64,000 nucleotides of DNA from Candidatus Kurthia intestinigallinarum. GTDB lineage: Bacteria > Bacillota > Bacilli > Bacillales_A > Planococcaceae. The position numbers were made by a program, and so were the translations under genes. The stretch spans positions 372,001-436,000 of the forward strand of contig NZ_JTFC01000031.1 of NCBI RefSeq assembly GCF_003991225.1, in the 5' to 3' direction. Positions 17,972 through 27,113 of this stretch are shown here, piece by piece. Within the stretch, counting starts at the first letter, position 1, and each line of letters opens with the position of its first letter. Below the pieces are notes generated by a model. That model ran no database searches. It saw only the letters and a list, made by a program, of their open reading frames with translations, and was not told where the DNA came from.

Positions 17972-18892
17972 TTAAACATGTTGTTTTTCAGCATGTGTTT
18001 TTACTTGATCGTAAAGACCTTGCTCTTTTACAACTTTAATAAATGTTTCACCAATTGTTGATGGTGTAGGAGCAACTTCAATACCTGCTGCGTTCAGTGC
18101 TGCGATTTTATCCGCTGCTGTACCTTTACCACCTGAAATAATTGCACCAGCATGACCCATTCGTTTGCCTGGAGGTGCTGTTTGACCAGCGATAAATGCA
18201 ACAACTGGTTTTGTCATATTGTTTTTTACGTATTCAGCTGCTTCTTCTTCCGCTGTACCACCAATTTCACCAATCATAACAACTCCTAATGTTTCTGGAT
18301 CAGCTTCAAATTCTTTTAATACATCGATGAAATTTGTACCATTTACAGGGTCTCCACCAATACCAACTGCTGTTGTTTGACCAATACCTGCTGTTGATAA
18401 TTGATGTACCGCTTCATAAGTTAATGTACCAGAACGTGATACAACACCTACATGGCCTTTTGTATGAATATATCCTGGCATAATACCAATTTTACATTCA
18501 TCTGCTGTAATAACACCTGGGCAGTTCGGTCCGATTAAACGTGTTTTCTTGCCTTCCATATAACGTTTTACACGAACCATATCTAATACAGGAATATGTT
18601 CTGTAATACAGATAACCATATCTAATTCGGCTTCTACAGCTTCTAAAATTGAGTCAGCTGCAAAACGTGCTGGTACATAAATTACTGATACATTACATCC
18701 CGTTGCGTCAACAGCATCTTTTACAGTATTAAATACTGGAACACCTTCAACCTCAGTGCCGCCTTTACCTGGTGTAACGCCCGCTACGATTTTTGTACCA
18801 TATTCAAGCATTTGTTTTGTATGGAAAAGTGCAGTTGAACCAGTAATACCTTGAACAAGCACTTTTGTATCTTTATTAATGAAAATACTCAT
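17972..18892 (-). CDS. sucD: Succinyl-CoA synthetase (ADP-forming) subunit alpha
   Basis: A 306-residue subunit that binds CoA and carries the phosphohistidine. Seen are the CoA-binding Rossmann start [80 protein letters not shown] and the active-site histidine in [18 protein letters not shown]. The enzyme converts succinyl-CoA to succinate with substrate-level phosphorylation in the citric acid cycle. The ATG at 18892 has AAGGGGTGG upstream, 17 bases after sucC. Confidence 0.98.
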   Translation of the reverse strand: MSIFINKDTKVLVQGITGSTALFHTKQMLEYGTKIVAGVTPGKGGTEVEGVPVFNTVKDAVDATGCNVSVIYVPARFAADSILEAVEAELDMVICITEHIPVLDMVRVKRYMEGKKTRLIGPNCPGVITADECKIGIMPGYIHTKGHVGVVSRSGTLTYEAVHQLSTAGIGQTTAVGIGGDPVNGTNFIDVLKEFEADPETLGVVMIGEIGGTAEEEAAEYVKNNMTKPVVAFIAGQTAPPGKRMGHAGAIISGGKGTAADKIAALNAAGIEVAPTPSTIGETFIKVVKEQGLYDQVKTHAEKQHV

Positions 18893-18909
18893 GTTTATTC
18901 CACCCCTTC

Positions 18910-20070
18910 TTAGCCTACAAGCTCTACGATTTTTTGTGCGCCGTCTGCAAGTGATGCTGCTGCTACGATATTTAATGTTGAATTTCGTAGAATTTCTTTA
19001 CCTAACTCAACATTTGTACCTTCTAAACGAACAACAAGTGGCACTTCTAAACCTAGTTCGCCTGCTGCTGCTACAACACCTTCTGCAATAACATCACATT
19101 TCATAATGCCACCAAAAATATTAACGAAAATACCTTTTACATGTGCATCTGAAAGGATGATTTTAAATGCTTCTTTAACTTTCTCTGCTGTCGCGCTACC
19201 ACCAACATCTAAAAAGTTTGCTGGACTGCCGCCGTAGTAACCGATTGTATCCATAGTTGCCATCGCAAGTCCGGCACCATTTACTAAACAACCAATTGAA
19301 CCTTCTAGTGGAATATAGCTTAAATCATGTTTTGATGCTTCAATTTCTTTCGGATCTTCTTCATCGTAGTCCCGTAGTTCTACTACATCTGCATGACGAT
19401 ATAGACTATTACCATCAAAGTTGAATTTCGCATCTAATGCGATAACTTCATCCCCATTTGTTACAACAAGTGGATTAATTTCAACAATAGATGCATCTTT
19501 TTCGATGAATGTTTTATATAAACCTAGGAAAAGGTCTGCTGCTTTATTTATCAAATTATTCGGAATATTAATATTAAATGCAAGACGTCGTGCTTGGAAA
19601 GCTGTAAGGCCGACAATCGGATCCACCACTTCTGTGAAGATTTTTTCAGGTGTTTCTTCCGCAACCTCTTCGATATTCATACCGCCTTCTTCAGATCCCA
19701 TTAATGTGACACGAGAAGTAGCACGGTCAACGAGTAAACTTACATAATACTCTTTTTTAATATCTGAGCCTTCTTCTATGTAAAGGCGCTTGATTTCTTT
19801 ACCTTCTGGACCAGTTTGGTGTGTCACCAATACTTTACCTAAAAGTTCTTTTGCATATTGTTCTACTTCGTCTAGTGATTTTGCGATTTTAACACCGCCT
19901 GCTTTACCACGCCCCCCAGCATGGATTTGAGCTTTCACTACTACTACCTCGGTGCCTAATTCTTTAGCTGCTTTCACCGCTTCTTTTGGTGAAAATGCAA
20001 CGATACCTTTAGGAACCTTTACCCCATTTTGACGAAGAATCTCTTTCCCTTGATACTCATGGATATTCAT
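18910..20070 (-). CDS. sucC: Succinyl-CoA synthetase (ADP-forming) subunit beta
   Basis: A 386-residue ATP-grasp subunit ([100 protein letters not shown]). It binds ADP/ATP and succinate. The open frame extends to 20085, but its first codons encode the ribosome binding site GGGAGG; the ATG at 20070 is the family start. It is co-transcribed with sucD, and the pair has its own promoter after the ylqH hairpin. Confidence 0.98.
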   Translation of the reverse strand: MNIHEYQGKEILRQNGVKVPKGIVAFSPKEAVKAAKELGTEVVVVKAQIHAGGRGKAGGVKIAKSLDEVEQYAKELLGKVLVTHQTGPEGKEIKRLYIEEGSDIKKEYYVSLLVDRATSRVTLMGSEEGGMNIEEVAEETPEKIFTEVVDPIVGLTAFQARRLAFNINIPNNLINKAADLFLGLYKTFIEKDASIVEINPLVVTNGDEVIALDAKFNFDGNSLYRHADVVELRDYDEEDPKEIEASKHDLSYIPLEGSIGCLVNGAGLAMATMDTIGYYGGSPANFLDVGGSATAEKVKEAFKIILSDAHVKGIFVNIFGGIMKCDVIAEGVVAAAGELGLEVPLVVRLEGTNVELGKEILRNSTLNIVAAASLADGAQKIVELVG

Positions 20071-20115
20071 GAAACTTCCTCCCATCTCTTTGTAAAACTT
20101 TCTGTTACCTATTTC

Positions 20116-20144
20116 ATTGTATATAAAATATTCTGAACTGTCTA
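20116..20144 (-). promoter_or_regulatory. Promoter of sucCD
   Basis: Minus strand TAGACA (20144-20139), 17-base spacer, TACAAT (20121-20116), about 46 bases before sucC. Both hexamers match the sigma-A consensus at five of six positions. Confidence 0.7.
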
Positions 20145-20197
20145 TGTTTTATACTACAATATCTTTTATATTTTCTATAAAATTCTTCTTTAGACAC

Positions 20198-20238
20198 AAA
20201 ATCCGCTAAATTTCGCACCACGAAATTTAGCGGATTTT
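20198..20238 (-). terminator. Hairpin terminator overlapping the ylqH stop codon
   Basis: A perfect 18-base stem (AAAATCCGCTAAATTTCG and its exact complement) with the 5-base loop CACCA. The TAA stop of ylqH (20229-20227) lies inside the arm first transcribed. It separates the rnhB-ylqG-ylqH unit from sucCD. The longer T-run is on the plus strand (nine T), which is unusual because no plus-strand gene precedes it. Confidence 0.8.
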
Positions 20239-20523
20239 TTTTTGAACACCATCATATGTACGATCTAATCGATAAATAAAAGCAAAAACCTCTGCAACTG
20301 CTTGGTACAATTCTTCAGGTATCGATTCATTTAAGTCCAATTGTCCAAGTAATTGAACAAGTGAGCGGTCCTCTTGAATTGGAATGTCATGCATTTTTGC
20401 CTGTTCTAAAATATTTTCAGCAATTTTCCCTTTACCTTTTGCCAGGACTTTTGGTGCTCCACCATCAGTTGGATCAAAACTTAATGCAACTGCCTCATGT
20501 CTTTTTTCATATTGTTCCGTCAT
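20227..20523 (-). CDS. ylqH: YlqH, orphan FlhB C-terminal domain-like protein
   Basis: 98 residues similar to the C-terminal cytoplasmic domain of the flagellar export-gate protein FlhB (YscU/EscU family): RHEAVALSFDPTDGGAPKVL, AKGKGKIAENILEQAK, DIPIQEDRSLVQLL and IPEELYQAVAEVFAFIYRLD. The membrane part of FlhB is absent, and so is the NPTH autocleavage motif; the protein starts where the cleaved FlhB fragment would. B. subtilis has the same small gene at the same place with no established function. It overlaps ylqG by 4 bases (ATGA), so the two are made together. A role in flagellar or other secretion is inference from homology only. Confidence 0.88.
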   Translation of the reverse strand: MTEQYEKRHEAVALSFDPTDGGAPKVLAKGKGKIAENILEQAKMHDIPIQEDRSLVQLLGQLDLNESIPEELYQAVAEVFAFIYRLDRTYDGVQKKIR

Positions 20524-22604
20524 ATGCGCAAATCAACACCGCCTTCTCCATTAGTTGTTGTTGCATGAAAAATTGGTTTCACTTCTTTTTCCACACGTTC
20601 AAATGATTTTATTAAAACACCTGATAACTTATAATCATGTGTTTGTAATCCTTTTTCTAATGACTCACGTAGCGGTTCTGCAAATAATGCTAGATCTTGT
20701 TTTTCATTATACACAGTTACAGTAACTACGCGACTTTGAACTTGCATATCAATAATTGTTTCCTCTAGTGAAGCTAAATCTAAATAGAACATAACACGTG
20801 CATAATCCGTATCAATTTTACCATTCTTTTTCATACGTCCATTCCATTGCAAAGTTGCATCAGTTTGTCTACCAAATAATTCAAGAGGTACTTGCATAAT
20901 CAATTGATGTTGTGGTCCATTCTCACCCGATAAAAAATGCATTCCATTCATACGAGATATGATATTTTCCGCTGCTTGACGTGTTGCAGAATGCGCTGAT
21001 TCATCTTGTAATAGCGCCATTAATTGCGGTTTTAATTGTTGCTGCAATTGTTCTAAATTTGTCTCTTTATTATTTAAATTTGCTTCATAATTAAGTCCTA
21101 AATTTTGTAAGGTATGCCGTAAGATCGTTTCAAACGCTTTTCCATTCAGCTGCTGTTGTAATTGTAATTCAGTATTTTGCAATAGTTGCTGTGCTGTAGC
21201 ATTTACATTTTTTGTTGTTTGATACGTTAGTGCTTCTAATGCTTCATCCATTAGCTTCGGTTGAACACCTAATAATTGCATCAATTGTGTTTTAGTTTGT
21301 TGTGACGCATTTTGTTGAAAAGGCTGTTGCTGTAGTTGGCCACTATAGTCTTTTACTAATTCTTGCTGAACTAGTTTAGCCAAATTTTGAATAGATTGTG
21401 CCGTTGCTGGCGTCGTATTAAATTTTTGGACCAATGTTTGGATAGCTTCTTTTGTAGCTACAGATAATTGCGTATCTTGATTCACAGATTGTGTTAATTG
21501 TGTTAAAACAGGTGCTATATTTGTTGATTTTGTTTGTACTACAGCCGTTAATAATTGTGCTGGCGTTAAAGAATCTGCTGTTTTCATTGCATTCGTCGTC
21601 GCTGTATTTAATTGAGCCGTATACGTATTCGTCGGTGAAATCTGCACCCGATTTAATGCTGTTATAATCGCTTCTTTGGAAGCTGTATTTAATCCTGTGT
21701 GATTTAAAACAGCCTGCTGTAATCCTATTCTAGCTTCTACATTTTGTGGACTTTGTTGAACAAGTTGTAACGCATTTTGTAGCGTCTGTGTTGGATTAGC
21801 ATCAACTTTCCCTAAGGCGCCTGATAAGAAATTCATCATATTGGCATTTTGAGGTAATACGCCTGCTTGACGAAGCATAGATAACATCGCTTGTTTTGTT
21901 GACGCATTGGTTGCAGTAGAAATTAGACTATCTAGCATTTTCGCTAGCATTATACTACCTGTTTCAATCGCTAATGGTTTCTCCAAACGCAATAAACTAT
22001 TTAATAATGTATCTTTAAGTGTCGTACTTAATGTTGCATCATTTTGAATCAATTGTTGCAAGTTATTTAATGCTGCCTGGAATCCTGTTTTAGCACCACC
22101 TTGAACAATCGCTTGCAATGAACTTTCTGTCATCGGTAGTTTTAATTGAACAATTTTGGATAAAGCATCTAGCGCTTGTGTCGTTGGAATCGTTGTGGCT
22201 CTCAACACTTGCTCTGCTTGAATAAGTTGTTCGCGTGACATTGGTACATCATTTTTCAAAAATTGCTTTACAATTTGCTGCATTTCTTTTGAATCCGGTA
22301 AATCCATGCTATTTATTAATTGTAGTGCCTGTTGTGACGCTGATTGTGACGTTAAGGGCCCTGAAACTACTTTTAAGGATAAATTAGGTGAAATAACCGT
22401 CACTTGAAAGAAATGCGCGTCACCGGCTTTTAATGGCGTTTCAAGTTGTGCCATCATTTTTTGATTCCCTACTTGAATTTCAACTTTCTGGTCCGGGTAC
22501 AATTTTGTAATTGTGCCATGTAACACTTGTCCTTCTTTTACAACAACAGCTTGTTGTGTTGTTTGCATTTGTGACTGCTGTACATTTACACCTGTTAAAT
22601 TCAT
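20520..22604 (-). CDS. ylqG: YlqG, large Q-rich protein, FliK-like C-terminal region
   Basis: 694 residues, rich in Q, L, T and N, helical and without a signal peptide or membrane segment. An N-terminal small beta-rich part (EGQVLHGTITKLYPDQKVEI) precedes a long repetitive helical region. The last 150 residues (LELFGRQTDATLQWNGRMKK, DYARVMFYLDLASLEETIID, SRVVTVTVYNEKQDLALFAE) have the strand-helix pattern of hook-length-control C-terminal domains. That similarity is judged by eye and would need profile comparison. The gene lies between rnhB and ylqH as in B. subtilis; function is not established. The ATG at 22604 with AAAGG follows rnhB by 4 bases. Confidence 0.75.
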   Translation of the reverse strand: MNLTGVNVQQSQMQTTQQAVVVKEGQVLHGTITKLYPDQKVEIQVGNQKMMAQLETPLKAGDAHFFQVTVISPNLSLKVVSGPLTSQSASQQALQLINSMDLPDSKEMQQIVKQFLKNDVPMSREQLIQAEQVLRATTIPTTQALDALSKIVQLKLPMTESSLQAIVQGGAKTGFQAALNNLQQLIQNDATLSTTLKDTLLNSLLRLEKPLAIETGSIMLAKMLDSLISTATNASTKQAMLSMLRQAGVLPQNANMMNFLSGALGKVDANPTQTLQNALQLVQQSPQNVEARIGLQQAVLNHTGLNTASKEAIITALNRVQISPTNTYTAQLNTATTNAMKTADSLTPAQLLTAVVQTKSTNIAPVLTQLTQSVNQDTQLSVATKEAIQTLVQKFNTTPATAQSIQNLAKLVQQELVKDYSGQLQQQPFQQNASQQTKTQLMQLLGVQPKLMDEALEALTYQTTKNVNATAQQLLQNTELQLQQQLNGKAFETILRHTLQNLGLNYEANLNNKETNLEQLQQQLKPQLMALLQDESAHSATRQAAENIISRMNGMHFLSGENGPQHQLIMQVPLELFGRQTDATLQWNGRMKKNGKIDTDYARVMFYLDLASLEETIIDMQVQSRVVTVTVYNEKQDLALFAEPLRESLEKGLQTHDYKLSGVLIKSFERVEKEVKPIFHATTTNGEGGVDLRI

Positions 22605-22608
22605 CGTC

Positions 22609-23382
22609 TCATCCTTTCAAAAGCATTGTTTTTATCGGTTCAAATGTTTTACGGTGAATCGGTGTGACCCCAAGATGTTCCAACGCTTCTAAGTGTTGTT
22701 TTGTTCCATATCCTGCATGTTTTGCAAAACCATAACCAGGATATTTTTCATCCATCTCTTCCATATAATGATCTCGTGCAGTTTTGGCCAAAATAGAGGC
22801 TGCTGCAATAGCTAAGCTTTTTGCATCTCCTTTGATAATTGAACTTTGTGCTATTTCGATATCTAGCTTCATAGCATCGGCCAATACATAATCGGGCTTT
22901 ACTGCCAAACGCTCAATAGATGTCTTCATTGATTCACGTGTTGCTTCATAAATATTAATATCATCAATCACTTCGACTGATTGAAAATGAACGGCGGTTG
23001 CTATTGCAGTTTGCATAATCTTCTCAATAAATTCTTCACGTTTATCATATGATAATTGTTTCGAGTCGTTTAACCCAAGCAATTCTTCACATGCATTATT
23101 CGGTAAAATCACAGCAGCTGTCACAACGGGGCCGGCTAGTGGTCCTCTACCCGCTTCATCAGTCCCGGCTATAAGAGAAGAACTGTTCTCACGAAATGAT
23201 TGATCAAATGCTAACTTCGACTGGTGCTCATCTATTAATTTTTGCTGTTTCTCTTGTGCACGTTTCCATGATTTTAATGCATTTTGAGCGCCTGTACGTT
23301 CATCTTTGGCTAATTCATCCATCCAACTTTGCCATACTGTCTCTGTTGATAATTTCTCTTTAATTTCTTTAATCGTTGTCAT
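22609..23382 (-). CDS. rnhB: Ribonuclease HII
   Basis: A 257-residue endonuclease that removes ribonucleotides and RNA-DNA hybrids. An N-terminal extension of about 70 residues is as in B. subtilis RnhB. The catalytic core is LIAGTDEAGRGPLAGPVVTA (DEDD aspartate and glutamate in DEAGRG), ELLGLNDSKQLSYDKREEF, YVLADAMKLD, IIKGDAKSLAIAAASILAKT and DEKYPGYGFAKHAGYGTKQH. The ATG at 23382 has AAAAGGAG upstream. It follows the rbgA terminator, so a separate promoter is expected in 23383-23430; none was clear. Confidence 0.97.
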   Translation of the reverse strand: MTTIKEIKEKLSTETVWQSWMDELAKDERTGAQNALKSWKRAQEKQQKLIDEHQSKLAFDQSFRENSSSLIAGTDEAGRGPLAGPVVTAAVILPNNACEELLGLNDSKQLSYDKREEFIEKIMQTAIATAVHFQSVEVIDDINIYEATRESMKTSIERLAVKPDYVLADAMKLDIEIAQSSIIKGDAKSLAIAAASILAKTARDHYMEEMDEKYPGYGFAKHAGYGTKQHLEALEHLGVTPIHRKTFEPIKTMLLKG

Positions 23383-23426
23383 CTACACTTACTCCTTTTA
23401 TCGGTTAACATTGTCACGATATAATG

Positions 23427-23460
23427 AAAAAATCGACAATGCCTAAAAGACATTGTCGAT
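23427..23460 (-). terminator. Terminator of rbgA
   Basis: Minus strand ATCGACAATG, loop of 9, CATTGTCGAT, then TTTTTTC. It starts 11 bases after the rbgA stop and has a perfect 10-base stem. Confidence 0.88.
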
Positions 23461-23470
23461 AAAGTGGCAT

Positions 23471-24325
23471 TTACTCGTAATCTTCTACAAAATCAAATGT
23501 TAATTTTCCTAAATGTTCATTTCGAATGTCACGAACGATTAATTCAGATACCATTGAATAATCAATATCGCCACCTGACATTTTAATGTTGCGTAGTTTA
23601 CCGATGTGATCAAATGTGCCAACAATTGGATCTGTTAAACCTTCAATTTGATAACGTTCATGTAAACGTTGAGGGTAATATGTTTCTAAAAAGTTTAGCC
23701 CAAAAATCGCTAAATCATCCATATTCATAATTGCATCTTTAATGGCACCCGTTACCGCTAATTTAGCTCCTACACGCTGATCTTCAAATTTTGGCCATAA
23801 AATCCCTGGTGTATCAAGTAATTCTAACTCTTTCCCAACCTTGATCCATTGCTGAGATTTTGTTACCCCTGGCATGTTACCTGTTCGTGCGATATTTTTT
23901 TTCGCTAAGCGGTTAATCATTGTCGATTTTCCAACGTTTGGAATCCCCACAATCATCGCGCGAATGGCACGCGGTTTTAAACCTTTTTTACGCATACGAT
24001 CCCATTTTTCTGCCAACACATCTTCCGCAGCTTTTGTAACGCGTTTTAATCCTTTACTATCAAGTGAGTTTACAGCTACTGCTTTATGTCCTTTTTCTTC
24101 AAAAAATTGAATCCAACGCTTAGTTTGCGTTTCATCTGCCATATCGGCTTTATTTAAAATGAGTAATCGTTTTTTTTGATGAATAATATCATCTAGCATG
24201 GGGTTACGAGATGACATTGGTAAACGTGCATCAATTAACTCAAAAACAATATCTACTAACTTTAAATTTTCTGTAACTTGTCGGCGGGCTTTAGCCATAT
24301 GCCCTGGAAACCATTGAATTGTCAT
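23471..24325 (-). CDS. rbgA: Ribosome biogenesis GTPase RbgA (YlqF)
   Basis: A 284-residue circularly permuted GTPase needed for late 50S subunit assembly. It starts [20 protein letters not shown]. The permuted order of motifs is visible: G4 [11 protein letters not shown] first, then G1 [20 protein letters not shown], then G3 [15 protein letters not shown]. The C-terminal ANTAR-like RNA-binding part completes it. Length matches B. subtilis RbgA. It follows lepB by 13 bases and is presumably co-transcribed with it. Confidence 0.97.
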   Translation of the reverse strand: MTIQWFPGHMAKARRQVTENLKLVDIVFELIDARLPMSSRNPMLDDIIHQKKRLLILNKADMADETQTKRWIQFFEEKGHKAVAVNSLDSKGLKRVTKAAEDVLAEKWDRMRKKGLKPRAIRAMIVGIPNVGKSTMINRLAKKNIARTGNMPGVTKSQQWIKVGKELELLDTPGILWPKFEDQRVGAKLAVTGAIKDAIMNMDDLAIFGLNFLETYYPQRLHERYQIEGLTDPIVGTFDHIGKLRNIKMSGGDIDYSMVSELIVRDIRNEHLGKLTFDFVEDYE

Positions 24326-24338
24326 AATATCTCTCCTC

Positions 24339-24908
24339 TTAATCTATCGTACCAAAGTTTTCAATTGGCCAGAAGACAACGCTTGCCTTCCCTACAATTT
24401 TTTCTTCTGATACTAGTCCAATATGTCGACTGTCTTTACTATTTCGTCGATTATCACCCATTACAAAATAATATCCTTTTGGAATTATTTTCTTACCTGT
24501 GTAATCTAATAGGCTAAAATCTTCGGTTAGTGTACCACCATCAACAATTTGGTTTTTATAATCTTGTAAATACGTTTCATTTACTTTCTTGTCGTTAATG
24601 TATAGTTGATCATTTTTATATTCAAGTGTATCACCAGGAACCCCTATCACTCGTTTAATATAATCTTTCTTTTCAGGTGCGTGGAAAACAACAATATCAA
24701 AACGCTGAATATCTCCAACTTTATAATTTAGTTTATTTACAATCATACGTTCGCCACTTTCAAGAGTAGGCATCATGGACTCACCATCAACAACAATTGG
24801 TGTAAAGAGTACAAAGCGGATCAATGCTGCTAATAAAAAAGCAATAATAAGCGCTTTAATCCATTCCCATAAGTCGCTTTTTTCTTTTTTTAATTTTTCC
24901 TCTTCCAT
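24339..24908 (-). CDS. lepB: Type I signal peptidase
   Basis: 189 residues. One membrane segment near residues 16-36 ([19 protein letters not shown]) anchors the enzyme with its active site outside. The catalytic serine is Ser44 in [10 protein letters not shown], and the general-base lysine is Lys85 in [11 protein letters not shown]. The box [19 protein letters not shown] is also present. It removes signal peptides from exported proteins (Sip family). The open frame reaches 24923, but the ATG at 24908 follows GAGGGGTGA. Its position between rplS and rbgA is known in several Bacillales, while B. subtilis lacks it here. Confidence 0.96.
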   Translation of the reverse strand: MEEEKLKKEKSDLWEWIKALIIAFLLAALIRFVLFTPIVVDGESMMPTLESGERMIVNKLNYKVGDIQRFDIVVFHAPEKKDYIKRVIGVPGDTLEYKNDQLYINDKKVNETYLQDYKNQIVDGGTLTEDFSLLDYTGKKIIPKGYYFVMGDNRRNSKDSRHIGLVSEEKIVGKASVVFWPIENFGTID

Positions 24909-24935
24909 ACAATCACCCCTCACTCTACATTATTT

Positions 24936-24964
24936 ATTGTACAAGTATTTCTAAAAGCAGGCAA
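24936..24964 (-). promoter_or_regulatory. Promoter of lepB-rbgA
   Basis: Minus strand TTGCCT (24964-24959), 17-base spacer, TACAAT (24941-24936), 28 bases before the lepB start. Confidence 0.6.
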
Positions 24965-24986
24965 AAAGATTCTCTCTTTTAGACAT

Positions 24987-25024
24987 GAAAAAAGTGTAGA
25001 GCAAATTGCTCTACACTCTTTTTT
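24987..25024 (-). terminator. Terminator of rplS
   Basis: A perfect 11-base stem (AGTGTAGAGCA/TGCTCTACACT) with a 3-base loop. On the minus strand it is followed by TTTTTTC, and on the plus strand by TCTTTTTTG. It lies 15 bases after the rplS stop. Confidence 0.92.
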
Positions 25025-25039
25025 GCTAGTAAAAAGAAA

Positions 25040-25384
25040 TTAGCGAATTTCTTTGATACGAGCAGCTTTACCACGTAAGTTACGTAGGTAGTATAATTTA
25101 GCACGACGTACTTTACCACGACGAGTAACTTTAAGTGCTGCGATTTTTGGTGTGTTAACTGGGAATGTACGTTCAACGCCTACACCGTAAGAGATTTTAC
25201 GAACAGTGAAAGTTTCGCTGATACCGCCACCACGACGTTTGATTACAACACCTTCGAATTTTTGGATACGTTCGCGAGTACCTTCGACAACTTTAACGTC
25301 GATAGATACTGTGTCACCAGGACGGAAAGCTGGCATATCAGTACGTAATTGTTCTTTTGTGATTTCTGTAATAATGTTTGACAT
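25040..25384 (-). CDS. rplS: 50S ribosomal protein L19
   Basis: 114 residues with the L19 signature: [60 protein letters not shown] and [20 protein letters not shown]19 sits at the 30S-50S interface. Start ATG at 25384 with AAAGGAGAAAATAAA upstream. It has its own promoter and leader after trmD rather than depending only on the rpsP operon, and ends at a strong terminator. Confidence 0.99.
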   Translation of the reverse strand: MSNIITEITKEQLRTDMPAFRPGDTVSIDVKVVEGTRERIQKFEGVVIKRRGGGISETFTVRKISYGVGVERTFPVNTPKIAALKVTRRGKVRRAKLYYLRNLRGKAARIKEIR

Positions 25385-25474
25385 TTTATTTTCTCCTTTG
25401 ACAGATGCTCATATAGTTCGCTTAATGGTTGCTACAGCGGAACACCGTAATACGGCATTTCTTTAAGAAATGCA
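25385..25474 (-). ncRNA. Probable L19 leader (rplS autoregulatory 5' UTR)
   Basis: The about 90-base leader starts a few bases after the -10. It can fold into GCATTTCT/AGAAATGC, then CCGTA/TACGG, then a stem joining GTTCCGCT with AGCGAAC before the ribosome binding site. A structured L19 leader that mediates feedback by the protein is known in Bacillales at exactly this position. I cannot check the covariance model here, so the family assignment is from position and stem pattern. Confidence 0.6.
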
Positions 25475-25480
25475 CTTTAA

Positions 25481-25509
25481 ATACTAACATATCTATACGT
25501 TTGTTTCAA
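25481..25509 (-). promoter_or_regulatory. Promoter of rplS
   Basis: Minus strand TTGAAA (25509-25504), 17-base spacer, TAGTAT (25486-25481), just after the trmD stop; sigma-A type. Confidence 0.72.
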
Positions 25510-25532
25510 GTCCATTTCCTTGTCACAGATGA

Positions 25533-26267
25533 TTATTTTTCATACCCAAGTGAACGTAAATAGCTCTTTTGTTTTGGTGTAAGATTAATATTCTCTAATA
25601 AATCAGGTCGACGTTCGAATGTACGTTTTAATGATTGTTCTTCACGCCATTCTGCAATTTTCGCATGATTTCCAGACATTAAAACATCCGGAACTTTCAT
25701 CCCACGAAAGTCTGCTGGGCGTGTGTAATGTGGATGCTCCAATAAACCTGTAGAGAATGAATCATTAATATGTGAAGCTTCTTGTCCCAATACACCTGGT
25801 AAAAGGCGCACTACACTATCAATGATTGTCATGGCAGCAAGCTCACCACCTGTTAACACAAAATCACCAATTGAAATTTCATCGGTAACAAGGTGCTCAC
25901 GAATACGCTCATCGTACCCTTCATAATGACCACAAAGGAAAATCAAATCTTCTTCTAAAGATAGTTCTTCTGCTTTCTTTTGAGAATATCGTTCACCTTG
26001 AGGACACATTAAAATAATACGAGGTTTTTTGCCTTGTGCTTGCAATGCTTCTACAGCATTAAATAATGGCTCAGGTTTCAATACCATACCCGCGCCACCG
26101 CCGTAAGGGTAGTCATCTACTTGATTATGTTTATTGTTTGAAAACGAGCGAAAATCCGTTACATCAAATGTTACAGCACCTTTATCTTGTGCTTTTTTCA
26201 TAATAGATGCATTAAAAACACCATCGAACATATCTGGAAACAATGATAAAACTTGAATATTCATCAT
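25533..26267 (-). CDS. trmD: tRNA (guanine-N1)-methyltransferase TrmD
   Basis: A 244-residue SPOUT methyltransferase that makes m1G37 next to the anticodon. It starts [20 protein letters not shown], then shows [51 protein letters not shown] and the deep-knot SAM-binding part [20 protein letters not shown] followed by [16 protein letters not shown]. Two ATG codons (26267 and 26264) overlap the rimM stop. Translation is probably coupled to rimM. Part of the rpsP-khpA-rimM-trmD-rplS cluster. Confidence 0.98.
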   Translation of the reverse strand: MMNIQVLSLFPDMFDGVFNASIMKKAQDKGAVTFDVTDFRSFSNNKHNQVDDYPYGGGAGMVLKPEPLFNAVEALQAQGKKPRIILMCPQGERYSQKKAEELSLEEDLIFLCGHYEGYDERIREHLVTDEISIGDFVLTGGELAAMTIIDSVVRLLPGVLGQEASHINDSFSTGLLEHPHYTRPADFRGMKVPDVLMSGNHAKIAEWREEQSLKRTFERRPDLLENINLTPKQKSYLRSLGYEK

Positions 26268-26779
26268 GATAATAAACCTTCCATTAATTCAATTGTGACG
26301 CGTTTATTTTCAACATCTACTTCCTTAATTACTTCAAAAATAACCGGTAAATAATGCTCTTTACCATCTATGCCTGTAACAGTCCAAACATCATTGGCAC
26401 CCGTTTCAAAAATTTCTTTAATTTTACCAATTTCATTGCCATTTTCATCAAACACGTCACAACCAACGATTTCATGATAATAAAATTCATCTTCTTCTAA
26501 TTCTTCAAGGAAGTTTTCATTTACTTTTAGCATGCTTCCTTTGAATTTTTCAACATCATTAATATTTGGATAACCTTCAAATGAAAGAAGAATGAAGTTT
26601 TTATGTTTTCGAGCAGTTTTAATAATAACTGTTGTAGGACGTTTTTCACCCGGCGCAAAAATACCAAGTTTTGCACCTACTTCATAACGATCTTCTGGAA
26701 AATCTGTTTGTGAAATCACACGAATTTCACCACGAATACCATGTGTATTAACAATTTTACCAACGTTGTACCATTTCAT
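26264..26779 (-). CDS. rimM: 16S rRNA processing protein RimM
   Basis: 171 residues: an N-terminal beta-barrel ([20 protein letters not shown] then [20 protein letters not shown]) and a C-terminal PRC-barrel ([20 protein letters not shown] to [14 protein letters not shown]). RimM binds S19 and helps 30S head maturation. The open frame reaches 26815, but the ATG at 26779 follows AGAGGTG and gives the family start. A hairpin and possible promoter lie between khpA and rimM, so expression may be partly separate from rpsP. Confidence 0.97.
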   Translation of the reverse strand: MKWYNVGKIVNTHGIRGEIRVISQTDFPEDRYEVGAKLGIFAPGEKRPTTVIIKTARKHKNFILLSFEGYPNINDVEKFKGSMLKVNENFLEELEEDEFYYHEIVGCDVFDENGNEIGKIKEIFETGANDVWTVTGIDGKEHYLPVIFEVIKEVDVENKRVTIELMEGLLS

Positions 26780-26803
26780 ACTAGGACACCTCTTTTTTAT
26801 ACT

Positions 26804-26831
26804 TATATACAACAAAAAAGGAAGGAACCAA
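26804..26831 (-). promoter_or_regulatory. Possible promoter of rimM-trmD inside the khpA terminator
   Basis: Minus strand TTGGTT (26831-26826), 16-base spacer, TATATA (26809-26804). The -35 lies in the loop and descending arm of the hairpin at 26815-26841. The -35 is weak. Confidence 0.35.
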
Positions 26832-26841
26832 TGCTCCCTCC
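26815..26841 (-). terminator. Hairpin terminator or attenuator after khpA
   Basis: Minus strand GGAGGGA pairs with TCCTTCC (one G-U) and is followed by TTTTTTG. It starts 8 bases after the khpA stop, inside a cluster usually treated as one operon, so partial termination is likely. Confidence 0.6.
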
Positions 26842-26848
26842 TTTTACG

Positions 26849-27082
26849 CTAATCTATGATGTCGACATATGTCTTCTTCATATGGTGACTGCTTGCAGCA
26901 GAATAAACAATTGTTCGAATCGCTTTCGCGACACTTCCTTGTTTACCTATGACTTTGCCGACATCTTGAGGATGGACAGCAAGTTTATAAACGACACGAT
27001 TTTCTGATTCATTCACCGTAATGCGAACATCATCTGGAAAATCGACTAGTGGTTGTACAATTGTTTTAATCAGCTGTTCCAC
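26849..27082 (-). CDS. khpA: KH-domain RNA-binding protein KhpA (YlqC)
   Basis: 77 residues forming a single KH domain; the RNA-binding loop is GKVIGKQGSVAKAIRTIVYS (GKQG as GxxG). KhpA pairs with KhpB (Jag) in other Firmicutes and influences cell division and RNA fate; the partner gene is not in this window. The start is a GTG at 27082 after GGGGGTGA. It lies between rpsP and rimM as in B. subtilis. Confidence 0.95.
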   Translation of the reverse strand: MEQLIKTIVQPLVDFPDDVRITVNESENRVVYKLAVHPQDVGKVIGKQGSVAKAIRTIVYSAASSHHMKKTYVDIID

Positions 27083-27113
27083 AACGTCACCCCCGATTAT
27101 TTATAAGGCAAAA

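Noticed and set aside
179-22604. Q-rich stretches in fliK and ylqG as possible repeat expansions or phase-variable tracts
   Set aside because: The codons are mixed and no pure microsatellite is present; low complexity is normal in these families.
24979-25176. 65-codon open frame overlapping rplS
   Set aside because: Shadow frame of rplS and its terminator; no independent start signal.
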